This document shows positions 1-8,472 of a DNA stretch of 64,000 nt, piece by piece. The notes under the pieces are model-generated. The model saw nothing but the letters and a program-made list of their open reading frames with translations. It was not told the origin of the DNA and did no database searches. How positions within the stretch are numbered: the first letter of the stretch is position 1; each line of letters opens with the position of its first letter. Source of the stretch: Avichristensenella sp031550535 (GTDB lineage: Bacteria; Bacillota; Clostridia; Christensenellales; Aristaeellaceae). Location: assembly GCA_031550535.1 (NCBI GenBank), contig JAVBOM010000011.1:1-64000 (forward strand). Direction: 5' to 3'. A program made the translations under genes and the position numbers.

Positions 1-21
1 ACCTTCATAATTGCATACTAT

Positions 22-139
22 TTCCGGTGACTATGGCAAGAGGGTCCCACCTGTTCCCATTCCGAACACAGCAGTTAAGCCTCTTCGCGCCGAACGTACT
101 TGGCTGGAAACGGCCCGGAAGAATAGGTCGTCGCCGGAT
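22..139 (+). rRNA. rrf: 5S ribosomal RNA
   Basis: The segment has the length of a bacterial 5S rRNA (about 116 nt) and its conserved internal core (CCCATTCCGAACACAG). Its termini pair in a 9-bp helix: TCCGGTGAC at 23-31 with GTCGCCGGA at 130-138, with one G-U pair. It is followed by an intrinsic terminator, as at the end of an rRNA operon. The 23S gene would lie upstream of the window. The exact ends are set by the helix and may be off by one or two bases. Confidence 0.93.
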
Positions 140-148
140 TCCATCCCT

Positions 149-183
149 ACCCGCGCTTTCTTTGATTGCGCGGGTATTTTTTT
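149..183 (+). terminator. Terminator of the rRNA operon
   Basis: An 8-bp stem (ACCCGCGC 149-156 with GCGCGGGT 168-175) is followed by a run of seven T's at 177-183. It lies 10 bases after the 5S gene. Confidence 0.9.
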
Positions 184-226
184 GTTTATTGGCACGTCGA
201 ACGCTCTTTTCCACGCATTGATCAAA

Positions 227-255
227 TTGAACTCTTTTCCAGAATCTGGTATACT
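227..255 (+). promoter_or_regulatory. Sigma-A promoter of the SH3/PT-rich gene
   Basis: TTGAAC at 227-232 and TATACT at 250-255 are separated by 17 bp. Transcription would start near 262 and leave a leader of about 60 bases. Confidence 0.75.
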
Positions 256-324
256 GTATCAAACCATATCAGACTAGTAAAGCGAAGCCGATGACGGGAA
301 TGAAACGGGAAGGAGCGTTTGGCT

Positions 325-2724
325 TTGAAGAAAATGAGGGTAAGATGCGCCTGGCTATGCGTGGTGTGCCTGTTGATGGGCTTGCCCGGCCTGACGTATG
401 CCAATGAAGAGGAACAACCGAAGCTGCGCGCGATTTTTCAAGTAACTGATGGCGACGAGCGGACCGCTGAATTGCTTCTTGCCGAGGAAGCGCAAGGACG
501 TTGGCTCTGGATGCAGATACCGGAAGAATACCGCGATGCAGCGAAGCTGGACGCGGTAAAACTCGTATTCGAACCCACTTCCACAGGCATCTTACGACTC
601 ATGAACACGGCGGATGAAACTCCGTTGCCGGGTGGCGTGCCGGTTGATTTCACGGGCACGGAATCAACGCCGTATGCGTTTGTTGTGACGAGCGAAACGG
701 ATGTGTCCGTGCTTTGGGCCGGGTGGATAACGATTAGCGGTTCGCCACGTCCGTTGGATTTACCCGCTCTGTATGAGCCGGAACCTGATCAAACGCCAAC
801 GCCAATACCGACGGAAGAGCCAACATCAACTTCTGAAATAGCGCCATCTGAAGAACCGACGGCAACGCCAACCCCGACGCAAACACCAACGGAAGCGCCG
901 ACACCAACGCCAACCCCGACGTTAACGCCAACGGAAGCGCCGATACCAACCCTAACCCCAACGCAAGCGCCAACGGAAGCACCGACACCAACCCTAACCC
1001 CAACGCAAGCGCCAACGGAAGCACCGACACCAACCCTAACCCCAACGCAAGCGCCAACCGAGGCTCCGACGCCCACGCTAACCCCAACGCAAGCGCCAAC
1101 CCCAACACCCACCCCCACCCTCGCGCCCACCCGCATCCCGCCACCGCCACCCACGGCGTCCCCTGTTCCGCCCCCGACGTTTACGCCCCCCACGCCGACG
1201 CGCGCGCCGCAGCAGGCGGGCTATGCCATCACCCTGATGAACAACGTAAACCTGCGCAGAACCCCAAACGGCTCTGTGGAGAGGCGTTTGCCGCTTGATG
1301 AGGTCATCTATATTTCCGGGCAACAATACGACCTGAGCGGGATTGTCTGGCACTATGTTACCGTGATGGCTACCGGCGAAAACGGATACCTGCGCGAAGA
1401 CGTGGCACGCTTCATGACGCAGCGGGAGATCCAGGCGTATCTGAACCGGCCCACGGCAAGACCGACCGTCGTTCCGACGCAGCAGCCGACGCAGCGGCCA
1501 ACCATGGCGCCCGATCCGATGAAGGGGTACGCGCGCGTGGTCTGGCAGAGCACGTATCTGCGCAGCGCACCGGCGTCGGGCACAGTGGGGATCAAGGTGC
1601 TGTCCGCCGGAAACGTGGTATACGCCATGTCCTCGTTCTGGGATAGCACCAATACACGCTGGCTGTACGTCAGCTCGGACGGGGTCAGCGGCTATGTACT
1701 CGCCGGCGCGGTCGTGATGATGACGCAGCCGGAGATTGACGCTTACCTGGAATCGATATCGCGTCCGGTCACGCCAAGACCCACAATCCCGCCAACGCCC
1801 GTGCCAACAATCGCGCCCACGCTGAACCCCATGATGAGCTACGCGGTTGTCAAGAAGGACAATGTGAACGTCCGTAGGGAACCAAACGGCGCCCTGATCA
1901 TGCGGGTAAACAAAGGAACGCTGGCGACGCTGCTGTCAGGCGCGATCCCGAAGGACGGCTATAACTGGTACAGCGTGCAGATCGGCGATGAAATCGGATA
2001 CCTGCGCGAGGATGTGATCGATTTCGTCCAAATCAAGCCGACCGCGCCGCCCACCCCCGTGCCAACGCCGGTTCCGACACCGACGCCTACGCCGACGCCA
2101 AGCCCCACGCCCACGCCGACTCCGCTGCCAACGGCCGGACCGCTCTCGCTTCTGGACAGGGTCCGGGCCACAATGGATGGCGTTCGGTATGAAGCTTTCG
2201 CGCGTGCTCTGCCCGATGCGGCGGCATACGCGGCGAGGGATTTTGACTGCGACAAGGCGGTGGAACTGCTGACAATCAGCGTGGCTGTTGCCGCGGACGG
2301 TACGCGCTCGCTGACGCTGGATGTCTACAAGTTCACCGATGGCGTGATCCGGCGGGTTGACAGCCGCACGTTTGCGCCCGTGCTCACGCCCGGAACAGAA
2401 ATGCAGGTTGTGCTGGTCATGCAGGATGGCAGGGAGATCGTCTATACCGCGCGGCGGAACACCGTCACGATGGCGACGATCATGGGCCAGGGCATGACGC
2501 TGACCGCATCCGGCTGGCTGGATGCGCCGCTCAGCGGCAATGTGCAGAACCTGACGCCGTTGCTGCTCGCGGCGGCGGATGCGAACGGGGTGCTCTCGCT
2601 GGACGACAGGACCGGACTTGGTGAACCCAGAGGTGAGGAAACAGCGGTCGACCGCGAAGCCACTTCCGTCGTGCTGCGGCTGCTGATGAAGCTGATGGAG
2701 ACAGCCACGCAGGGGAACGGATAA
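325..2724 (+). CDS. Secreted Pro/Thr-rich protein with three SH3-like domains
   Basis: This is a cell-envelope or secreted protein of unknown role. An N-terminal signal peptide is followed by a short globular part, a Pro/Thr/Ala-rich linker (about residues 155-295), and three bacterial SH3-like modules near residues 300-365, 400-470 and 505-570. Each module carries a signature such as NVNLRRTPNG or NVNVRREPNG, and they are separated by more Pro-Thr linkers. The C-terminal domain (about 200 residues) is not recognised. SH3b modules usually bind the cell wall. GGGAAGGAG ends at 315, so the TTG at 325 (spacing 9) fits better than the TTG at 319 (spacing 3). It has its own promoter and a downstream hairpin, so it is probably monocistronic. 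Confidence 0.85.
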   Translation: MKKMRVRCAWLCVVCLLMGLPGLTYANEEEQPKLRAIFQVTDGDERTAELLLAEEAQGRWLWMQIPEEYRDAAKLDAVKLVFEPTSTGILRLMNTADETPLPGGVPVDFTGTESTPYAFVVTSETDVSVLWAGWITISGSPRPLDLPALYEPEPDQTPTPIPTEEPTSTSEIAPSEEPTATPTPTQTPTEAPTPTPTPTLTPTEAPIPTLTPTQAPTEAPTPTLTPTQAPTEAPTPTLTPTQAPTEAPTPTLTPTQAPTPTPTPTLAPTRIPPPPPTASPVPPPTFTPPTPTRAPQQAGYAITLMNNVNLRRTPNGSVERRLPLDEVIYISGQQYDLSGIVWHYVTVMATGENGYLREDVARFMTQREIQAYLNRPTARPTVVPTQQPTQRPTMAPDPMKGYARVVWQSTYLRSAPASGTVGIKVLSAGNVVYAMSSFWDSTNTRWLYVSSDGVSGYVLAGAVVMMTQPEIDAYLESISRPVTPRPTIPPTPVPTIAPTLNPMMSYAVVKKDNVNVRREPNGALIMRVNKGTLATLLSGAIPKDGYNWYSVQIGDEIGYLREDVIDFVQIKPTAPPTPVPTPVPTPTPTPTPSPTPTPTPLPTAGPLSLLDRVRATMDGVRYEAFARALPDAAAYAARDFDCDKAVELLTISVAVAADGTRSLTLDVYKFTDGVIRRVDSRTFAPVLTPGTEMQVVLVMQDGREIVYTARRNTVTMATIMGQGMTLTASGWLDAPLSGNVQNLTPLLLAAADANGVLSLDDRTGLGEPRGEETAVDREATSVVLRLLMKLMETATQGNG
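845..1110 (+). repeat. Tandem repeat coding for the Pro/Thr linker
   Basis: The DNA repeats with a 42-bp period (14 codons, reading TLTPTQAPTEAPTP). At least three nearly identical units lie between about 950 and 1080, with degenerate units on both sides. Such in-frame minisatellites expand and contract easily, so the linker length probably differs between strains. Confidence 0.85.
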
Positions 2725-2742
2725 AGGGTTACAGATCAAATT

Positions 2743-2771
2743 GAGGCTTCCTAAACCAGGAAGCCTCTGTT
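2743..2771 (+). terminator. Probable terminator after the SH3 gene
   Basis: A 10-bp perfect stem (GAGGCTTCCT 2743-2752 with AGGAAGCCTC 2758-2767) has a 5-base loop. The following T-tract is weak (TGTTAT). Confidence 0.6.
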
Positions 2772-2837
2772 ATACTATCATAGAGCTGTATCAGAACACC
2801 GGGAACAAATGAGAGAAGCAAATGGAGGTCACGATTC

Positions 2838-3914
2838 ATGATGAAATTCCGTGAGGACGCCAAGTGGGCGCTCGTGGTTCCCACCAGCATGGGGGTGCGC
2901 ATTACGCCCGCCAACCGCCAGCCCGTCAACACCGCGCATTCCTATGAAATGCAGGCCACAAGCGCCGAGTCCAACGTGCTGGCCGTGTCGGCCGGCCTTG
3001 GGCTGCCCACGAAGGTGCTGACGACCTTTGTAAAGGATAGCCCGATCGCCTCGTTCATCAAGGACGAGCTGTCCCGCCGGCACATTGCCTATGAAGGCGC
3101 GGAAGTGCCGCAGGGCGGGCCGTGGGGATACCGGCATCAGTTCAACATCGCGGACAGCGGGTTTGGCATGCGCGGACCGCGGGTTTGGAACGACCGCGCC
3201 GGAGAGGTCGGCCGGACGCTGAACGTGAAGGATTTTGACCTGGAGCGGCTGTTCGTGCGGGAAGGCGTGAAGGACCTTCATTTATCCGGACTCATTGCCG
3301 CGCTGTCGCCGGAGACGGGCGAGTTCTGCCTGGCGCTCGCGGAAGCGGCGAAAGCGGCGGGCACGCGCATCAGCTTTGACCTCAACTTCCGCGATTCCTT
3401 CTGGAAGGGGCGCGAGGACGCACTCCGCGCGATGTTTACCCGCATCGCGGGCATTTCCGATATTCTGATCGGGAACGAGGAGGATTTCCAGCTCGCGCTC
3501 GGCCTCACCGGGCCGGAGGCGGGCGGAAAGGGCATCGAGGCGAAGATCGAAGGGTTCAAGGGGATGATCTCCGCCGCACGGCAGGCGTTTCCGGGCGTGA
3601 CGGTGTTCGCCAACACGCTTCGCCAAGTGGTGAACGCGAACGAGCACCAGTGGGGCGCAATCCTCTGGGACGGCGGCGCGTGGCACGTGATCGAGCCAAG
3701 GCCCATCCCGGTCTATGACCGCATCGGCGGCGGCGACGGGTTTGTCAGCGGCATGCTGTACGCGATGCTCAGGGGCTGGGAAAGCGGCACGTGGGCGCAG
3801 TTTGGCTGGGCGAGCGGCGCGCTTGTCGCCACGATGGAGACGGACTACGCGGTGCCTGCGGACGAAGAGCAGATTTGGAGCATCTGGGAAGGTAACGCGC
3901 GCGTCAAGCGGTAG
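2838..3914 (+). CDS. kdgK: PfkB-family sugar kinase, probably 2-keto-3-deoxygluconate kinase
   Basis: This cytoplasmic carbohydrate kinase of the ribokinase/PfkB fold (358 aa) probably phosphorylates 2-keto-3-deoxygluconate in hexuronate breakdown. The PfkB signature near residues 295-301 reads RIGGGDGF, the equivalent of the GAGD anion hole with its catalytic Asp. The SFDLNFR segment near residue 180 and the GNEEDF segment are typical of KdgK-like members. The substrate is inferred, as other sugar kinases of the family look similar. GGAGG precedes two adjacent ATG codons (2838 and 2841). The TAG stop codon is supplied by the repeat element that begins at 3911, so the original C-terminus may have differed slightly. 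Confidence 0.85.
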   Translation: MMKFREDAKWALVVPTSMGVRITPANRQPVNTAHSYEMQATSAESNVLAVSAGLGLPTKVLTTFVKDSPIASFIKDELSRRHIAYEGAEVPQGGPWGYRHQFNIADSGFGMRGPRVWNDRAGEVGRTLNVKDFDLERLFVREGVKDLHLSGLIAALSPETGEFCLALAEAAKAAGTRISFDLNFRDSFWKGREDALRAMFTRIAGISDILIGNEEDFQLALGLTGPEAGGKGIEAKIEGFKGMISAARQAFPGVTVFANTLRQVVNANEHQWGAILWDGGAWHVIEPRPIPVYDRIGGGDGFVSGMLYAMLRGWESGTWAQFGWASGALVATMETDYAVPADEEQIWSIWEGNARVKR

Positions 3915-3966
3915 GGATTCCTGATGGAAGCCCTTATGGCGCCGATTCTTCGAATCCGCGCCGCCG
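3911..3966 (-). repeat. A element, copy 1
   Basis: A complete two-hairpin A element in reverse orientation. Hairpin 1 has GATTC/GAATC around a 3-base loop, enclosed by GGCGGC/CGCC. Hairpin 2 lies toward 3911. Its edge supplies the TAG of the preceding kinase gene. Confidence 0.9.
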
Positions 3967-3985
3967 TCGCGGTAAAAGGGTGCGT

Positions 3986-4014
3986 TTGAAAAGCGGGCGC
4001 GCACGGGATATAAT
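3986..4014 (+). promoter_or_regulatory. Sigma-A promoter of nadD-rsfS
   Basis: TTGAAA at 3986-3991 and TATAAT at 4009-4014 are separated by 17 bp, 36 bases before the nadD start. Confidence 0.85.
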
Positions 4015-4049
4015 ACCCCCTATAGCAAGCGAAAAGAGGACATGACGGG

Positions 4050-5210
4050 ATGCGCGAAACGATCGGCCTTTTGGGCGGCAGCTTTAACCCCATTCACGAT
4101 GGTCATCTGGCAATGGCGGAAGCGGCGCAAAAGGAGCTCGGCCTGGATCGCATCCTGATCGTCCCGTGCGGCGATCCGCCGCATAAATCCGCGGAGCTTG
4201 CGGGCAAGCTCGACCGCCTGCGCATGGCGGAACTGGGTGCGGAAGGCCGGTACGAGGTTTCGCGTATCGAAATCGACCGCCCGGGCAAGACCTACACGGT
4301 GGATACCCTGGAGGCGCTTCGGGCGCGCCATCCGGACAGCGAGTTGGTGATGATCATCGGCGGCGATACGCTCCGGGAGGTCGGCACGTGGCGCGACGCG
4401 AAGCGCGTTTTCGCGCTGTGCCGCTTCGCGGTGTTCGCGCGCGGGGGAGAGGCCCTTGCGGAAGCGCCGGGCGCGCGGGTAATCCGCATGCGGGCGGTCA
4501 TCCCGGATATTTCCGCCACCGCGATACGGGACCGCGTGCATCGCGGCATGTCGCTGGAAGGGCTGACGCCCCGGACGGTGGAAAACTACATCGGCCAGCA
4601 CAGGCTGTACGATCCGCCCAAGCGGATGCCGCGCGCCGCCATCATCAAGCGCCTGCAGCACGACCTTCCGCCGGAGCGGTTCCGGCACGTGCTGGGCGTG
4701 GAGGCCACCATCGCGCGCCTGGCCGGGCGATGGGGATATGATGAGGAGCGCGCGGCGCTGGCCGGGCTGCTGCACGACTGCGCCAAGGGCATGAAGCTGG
4801 ACGAAATGGCCGCGTATCTGGCGCGGCAGGGCATGCGGGTGGATGACATGCGAAAAACATCCAGGGCGCTCCTGCACGCGCCGGCCAGCGCGGCAATGGC
4901 GCGCGCCGTATACGGCGTGACGGACCCGGAGATTCTGCGCGCGATCTGGTATCACAACACGGGCAACGGCAGCATGGGCAAGCTGGAGAAGCTGCTGTAC
5001 CTTGCGGACCTGACGGAGCCGGCGCGGAAGTGCCTGCCCTGGCTGGAGCCGCTCCGGGCGCTCGCGGTGAGCGACCTGGACGGAGCGGTCCGCGAAGGGG
5101 CGCGCGTGAAGCTGCGGCATATCCAGGCGTGCGGCAGGCAGGCGCATCCCGACACGGCGTCGGTGTGCGCGGGAAATCAGGGGGAGAACGAAGGGGAGGG
5201 GAAGCAATGA
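4050..5210 (+). CDS. nadD: Fused nicotinate-nucleotide adenylyltransferase and YqeK-type HD hydrolase
   Basis: The N-terminal half (about residues 1-190) is NadD, which makes deamido-NAD from nicotinate mononucleotide and ATP. It shows the nucleotidyltransferase motif GGSFNPIHDGH at residues 9-19 and the ISATAIR motif near residue 155. The C-terminal half (about 200-370) is an HD-domain protein of the YqeK type, with LLHDCAKG near residue 239; characterised YqeK proteins hydrolyse diadenosine tetraphosphate. In most Firmicutes these are adjacent separate genes, so this is a fusion with conserved order. The last 25 residues are low-complexity. The gene overlaps rsfS in an ATGA, so translation is probably coupled. 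Confidence 0.95.
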   Translation: MRETIGLLGGSFNPIHDGHLAMAEAAQKELGLDRILIVPCGDPPHKSAELAGKLDRLRMAELGAEGRYEVSRIEIDRPGKTYTVDTLEALRARHPDSELVMIIGGDTLREVGTWRDAKRVFALCRFAVFARGGEALAEAPGARVIRMRAVIPDISATAIRDRVHRGMSLEGLTPRTVENYIGQHRLYDPPKRMPRAAIIKRLQHDLPPERFRHVLGVEATIARLAGRWGYDEERAALAGLLHDCAKGMKLDEMAAYLARQGMRVDDMRKTSRALLHAPASAAMARAVYGVTDPEILRAIWYHNTGNGSMGKLEKLLYLADLTEPARKCLPWLEPLRALAVSDLDGAVREGARVKLRHIQACGRQAHPDTASVCAGNQGENEGEGKQ

Positions 5211-5563
5211 GCAAAAAACCAAGAGAAATTGCGCTCCGCGTGGCGGAGATCATGCGCGACAAGCGCGCGGAATCGCTGCTGGTGCTGGAGATCGGCCACC
5301 TGACGGTGATCGCGGACTGCATGGTGATCGGCAACGGCCGGTCCATGGTGCAGGTCAAGGCGCTCGCGGATGAGATCGAGGAGAAGCTCGCCGAGGAGGG
5401 CATCCTGCCCGCCCGCCGGGAGGGCTACGCGGAAGGCCGCTGGATTGTCATGGACTACAGCTCGGTGATCGTGCACATCTTCCACGAGCAGGAGCGGGAG
5501 TACTATCACCTGGAGCGCCTGTGGATGGACGGATCAAACAGCGTGCCGCTGCCGGAAGAATAA
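5207..5563 (+). CDS. rsfS: Ribosomal silencing factor
   Basis: RsfS binds ribosomal protein L14 and blocks joining of the subunits under starvation. The protein (118 aa) has the family core: VLEIGHLTVIADCMVIGNG near residues 25-43 and, near residues 85-110, WIVMDYSSVIVHIF followed by REYYHLERLW. The start is the ATG overlapping the nadD stop (ATGA), preceded by GGGGAGGGG. The nadD-yqeK-rsfS order is typical of Firmicutes. It is followed by a terminator. Confidence 0.95.
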   Translation: MSKKPREIALRVAEIMRDKRAESLLVLEIGHLTVIADCMVIGNGRSMVQVKALADEIEEKLAEEGILPARREGYAEGRWIVMDYSSVIVHIFHEQEREYYHLERLWMDGSNSVPLPEE

Positions 5564-5569
5564 AAGTAA

Positions 5570-5596
5570 AGGGACCACACAGGTGGTCCCTTCGTT
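5570..5596 (+). terminator. Terminator after rsfS
   Basis: GGGACCAC (5571-5578) pairs with GTGGTCCC (5583-5590) around a 4-base loop, followed by TTCGTT. Confidence 0.75.
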
Positions 5597-5599
5597 GAT

Positions 5600-5636
5600 G
5601 GCGGCGCGGATTCGGAGAATCGGGCGCCATAAGGGG
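5600..5636 (+). repeat. A element, copy 2, left part (hairpin 1)
   Basis: Hairpin 1 of the A element and the following CGCCATAAGG are present. Hairpin 2 is found 257 bases further on at 5894-5918, so the element appears split by the B element between them. Confidence 0.8.
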
Positions 5637-5893
5637 CACCGGAGGGAAGCGCGCCCAGTGGGCGATGAAGCGACCCGAAGGTGCGCCGAGGTACAGAGCG
5701 ATGGCCTACCGGGCATCGGAGGGAAGCGCCCGCAGTGCGGGATACAGCGACCCGGAGATGCCGACTGGCACAAAACCGGAACCGAGCGCCCGCTGTGCGG
5801 GATGAAGCGAGGTGAAGGTTCGCCTCGGCACAGAGCGATGGGCGCGAATGCGCACAGCGCGACAATGCCAGGCAGCCAGCGCGACAATACCGA
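5637..5893 (+). repeat. B element, copy 1 (modular hairpins)
   Basis: This is a run of short GC-rich hairpins, such as GCGCCCGCAGTGCGGG and GCGCCCGCTGTGCGGG, separated by constant motifs (CAGAGCGATGG, GCGCGACAATGCC, GCATCGGAGGGAAGCG). The block 5770-5869 matches 53780-53879 at 97 of 100 positions. I see no convincing gene here; the open frames are by-products of the repeats. Confidence 0.8.
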
Positions 5894-5918
5894 GGGGCTT
5901 CCGTGAGGAATCCCTACC
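5894..5918 (+). repeat. A element, copy 2, right part (hairpin 2)
   Basis: The end of an A element (GGCTTCC, loop, GGAATCCCTACC). It corresponds to the second hairpin of the uninterrupted copy at 62418-62474 and completes the half at 5600-5636. Confidence 0.8.
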
Positions 5919-5927
5919 GCTCTCACA

Positions 5928-7451
5928 TCAGCTATAATACCGCCTTTTCGGCTTGGGTATCTGCTTTTTGTTCCTGCGCCTGCGCAGGGTGCTTTTGAGC
6001 AGCGAACGCAGAATCAAAAGAAAGGCGATCACCGCGAAAATCGGGGGCAATACCCAGTCCCAGCCGAAAGGCGGCAGGGGCGAGGGGTCAGCCAGCACGC
6101 GCTGCTCGATTTCTTCCAGCGTGAGCGGGGCGTCGGCCCGCGCGGCAATGCTGCGCGTGGCGATCAGCTCGTATTCGGCCGGCTCCTGGCCATCTGGATA
6201 GAACGTCAGGATGCCGACCACCTGGCCCTGGGTGATGGGTGCCCGCAGTTCGGTCGTGTAGTTCACAATGGCGTACGTGTTCATAAAGCTCGCCGAAATG
6301 GCGTCGATATCGGCCGCCTCGCCGGTGATGCGGACATCCCGGGTCGGATCGACGGCGCGGATGTCAAGGTCCAGCCGGCCGAGCCCCAGCTTCGTCTGGC
6401 CGGGGTTTTCTTCGTCAGGCACCCTGTCGTCCAGCGCGAAGCCGTTGATCTGTATGTCCTCCAGGGGGTTCTCGGCGTACATGTCCTCGGGCGTGACGGA
6501 CTTGTACTGCGAAAAGCCGTACCGGAACAGCCAGCTCGTGTCCGGCCAGTGCGTGTATTTGCCCGAATACAGCACGACGGCGATCAGTTCCACGCCGTCC
6601 TGCTCAGCTGCTTCCACCAGGCAGTATCCGGCCTGGTTCGTGAAGCCCGTTTTGCCGCCGATCGAAGGCGGGTAGTAGCGGTCGTTATTCTCGCCGCCGC
6701 CGACTGTCTCCAGAATATGCAGGTTTGAGTTGGTGATGGAGCGGGCAGCGTTCACCGGTTTCCCGTTGATGTCCGTCGTCGCGCTCAGGCTATACGTCTG
6801 GCTTGCGATGATCTTGCGGAATTCCGGGTGATCCAGCGCCGCGTTCATCATGAGGGCGAGGTCGTGCGCGGTGGTATAGTGCGCGTCATTGTGCAGGCCG
6901 TTTGCGTTGGTGAAGTTTGTGCTCGTGCAGCCCAGGGCACGGGCTTCCTCGTTCATCAGGCCGGCAAACGCGTTCTGATCGCCGGAGACGTATTCGGCGA
7001 TGGCGTTGGCCGCCTCGTTGCCGCTCTTCAGCATCATGCCGTACAGCGCGTCCCGCAGCGTGACCACTTCGCCCAGCTTGAACGGTACGCGCGACGCGTC
7101 CTCCGGCAGGTCCAGCGTGGACTGCTTGATTTCGATGGTATCGTTCAGGTCCCCGTACTTCAGCCCGATAAGCGCCGTGAGTATCTTCGTGGTTGACGCG
7201 GGATATATGGCGTCGTCCATGTTGCGCCACCTCAGCACCTTGCCTGTGCTGCGCTCCATCAGGATAAAGCTGCGCGCCACAATCTGATCGTCCTGAAGCT
7301 CTTCGGGTTTCTTTTCGTTATATTCCGCAGCGGTCGGGGGGCGGGTGGGCGAGACAAAGCCTTCCTCAGTGCCTTCCGTTGCGAGCGCGCCTGCCGGGAG
7401 CCAGGAAAAAAGGCAGAAAACCGCAAGCAGCGCCGCAAAGCGTCGTATCAA
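5928..7451 (-). CDS. dacF: D-alanyl-D-alanine carboxypeptidase (penicillin-binding protein 5/DacF type)
   Basis: This is an exported serine peptidase that trims the terminal D-Ala from peptidoglycan stem peptides. It has a signal peptide (about residues 1-25) and the three active-site motifs: STTK at 86-89 (the Ser is the nucleophile), SGN at 143-145 and KTG at 267-269. A PBP5-type C-terminal domain follows. Unlike the classical amphipathic anchor, it ends in a transmembrane helix (about 470-490) and a Lys/Arg-rich tail, so 507 aa is longer than usual. The start is TTG, with GGAGG eight bases upstream. It is monocistronic and convergent with rsfS. Confidence 0.93.
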   Translation of the reverse strand: MIRRFAALLAVFCLFSWLPAGALATEGTEEGFVSPTRPPTAAEYNEKKPEELQDDQIVARSFILMERSTGKVLRWRNMDDAIYPASTTKILTALIGLKYGDLNDTIEIKQSTLDLPEDASRVPFKLGEVVTLRDALYGMMLKSGNEAANAIAEYVSGDQNAFAGLMNEEARALGCTSTNFTNANGLHNDAHYTTAHDLALMMNAALDHPEFRKIIASQTYSLSATTDINGKPVNAARSITNSNLHILETVGGGENNDRYYPPSIGGKTGFTNQAGYCLVEAAEQDGVELIAVVLYSGKYTHWPDTSWLFRYGFSQYKSVTPEDMYAENPLEDIQINGFALDDRVPDEENPGQTKLGLGRLDLDIRAVDPTRDVRITGEAADIDAISASFMNTYAIVNYTTELRAPITQGQVVGILTFYPDGQEPAEYELIATRSIAARADAPLTLEEIEQRVLADPSPLPPFGWDWVLPPIFAVIAFLLILRSLLKSTLRRRRNKKQIPKPKRRYYS

Positions 7452-7498
7452 GCCCCGTCCCTCCTCTCCACCGCGCCGCCCGGCCGGCGTATTTCACT

Positions 7499-7509
7499 AT
7501 TCTACCATA
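7499..7509 (-). promoter_or_regulatory. Possible extended -10 promoter of dacF
   Basis: On the minus strand TGGTAGAAT is an extended -10 motif about 48 bases before the dacF start. No good -35 is seen at the expected distance. Confidence 0.4.
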
Positions 7510-7651
7510 AGCCCGGTTTTTTGTATATCGCGCCAAGAAAAATCGACAGGATATTCTTGGAATATTGTTAGCCTTTCGAAACAAGTCGCACCATATTCAA
7601 ATTAACGAAACAGAGCGCCGGAATCTTGTTACGGAAGAAAGAAAAATCAGC

Positions 7652-7681
7652 TTGCTTTTTACCCTCGAAACAGCCTATAAT
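7652..7681 (+). promoter_or_regulatory. Sigma-A promoter of the two-component/GerM operon
   Basis: TTGCTT at 7652-7657 and TATAAT at 7676-7681 are separated by 18 bp. The start of transcription would be near 7688. Confidence 0.75.
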
Positions 7682-7721
7682 AGAATGAGTATTGATGTCT
7701 GACGGCGAAAGGGTGTTAAGC

Positions 7722-8414
7722 GTGGCGAAAAGGTTACTGCTTGTGGACGACGAACCGCTAATTATCAAGGGACTCCGGTTTAGCTTGGAACAGGATGGAT
7801 ACGAGGTGGAGTCGGCGGCAGACGGAGAAGAGGCGCTTGCCAAATTTACCGCCGGCGCGTTCGATTTGATCCTGCTGGATGTCATGCTGCCCAAAATTAG
7901 CGGGACGGAAGTTTGCCAGCGCATCCGCGAGCGATCGAATGTGCCCATCATTATGCTCACCGCCAAGGGCGAGGATATGGACAAAATACTCGGCCTGGAA
8001 TACGGCGCGGACGATTACATGACCAAACCGTTCAATATCCTTGAGGTCAAGGCGCGCATCAAGACCATTCTCCGCCGCGCGCAGACGCCGCCCTCCGCCG
8101 AGGAAAACAAGATTATCCGTGTTCGCGATATGGAGGTAAACCTGGTCAACCGCTCCGTGAAGCTCGCGGGCAAGGATGTGAAGCTGACCGTCAAAGAATT
8201 CGACCTACTGCAACTGTTCATTACGAACAGAGGCCGCGTGTTCAGCCGCGAAAACATGCTGGAAACCGTCTGGAAGTACGATTATCTTGGTGATATGCGG
8301 ACTGTAGACGTGCACATCCGCCGTCTGAGGGAGAAGATCGAACGCAATACCGCGCAGCCTGAATTCATCTTCACCAAATGGGGAGTGGGCTACTATTTCA
8401 CAGACAAAGACTAG
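7722..8414 (+). CDS. OmpR/PhoB-family response regulator
   Basis: This DNA-binding response regulator (230 aa) has a receiver domain with the acidic pair in VDDEP, the phosphoacceptor Asp in LILLDVMLP and the conserved Lys in MTKPF. A winged-helix OmpR-type DNA-binding domain fills about residues 130-230. The GTG at 7722 is preferred because AAAGGG lies eight bases upstream. The ATG at 7695 would begin only a few bases after the expected transcription start and has no ribosome-binding site. It is the first gene of an operon with its histidine kinase, two GerM lipoproteins and a P-ATPase-like protein. The target genes are unknown. Confidence 0.93.
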   Translation: MAKRLLLVDDEPLIIKGLRFSLEQDGYEVESAADGEEALAKFTAGAFDLILLDVMLPKISGTEVCQRIRERSNVPIIMLTAKGEDMDKILGLEYGADDYMTKPFNILEVKARIKTILRRAQTPPSAEENKIIRVRDMEVNLVNRSVKLAGKDVKLTVKEFDLLQLFITNRGRVFSRENMLETVWKYDYLGDMRTVDVHIRRLREKIERNTAQPEFIFTKWGVGYYFTDKD

Positions 8415-8472
8415 AAAGATCTTCTTCAGCATCCGTTGGAAAATATTAATCGCCTTCCTGCTGATCCTCGGG

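Noticed and set aside
845..1110. CRISPR-like array
   Set aside because: The repeats are contiguous coding units without spacers. No CRISPR array or cas gene was seen in the window.
734..1193. Long minus-strand frames rich in Leu/Ala or Val/Gly opposite the Pro/Thr linker
   Set aside because: They are mirror frames of the 42-bp tandem repeat.
5583..5906. 107-codon open frame and its opposite-strand shadows between rsfS and dacF
   Set aside because: The sequence is made of A and B repeats and the frame arises from their GC-rich composition.
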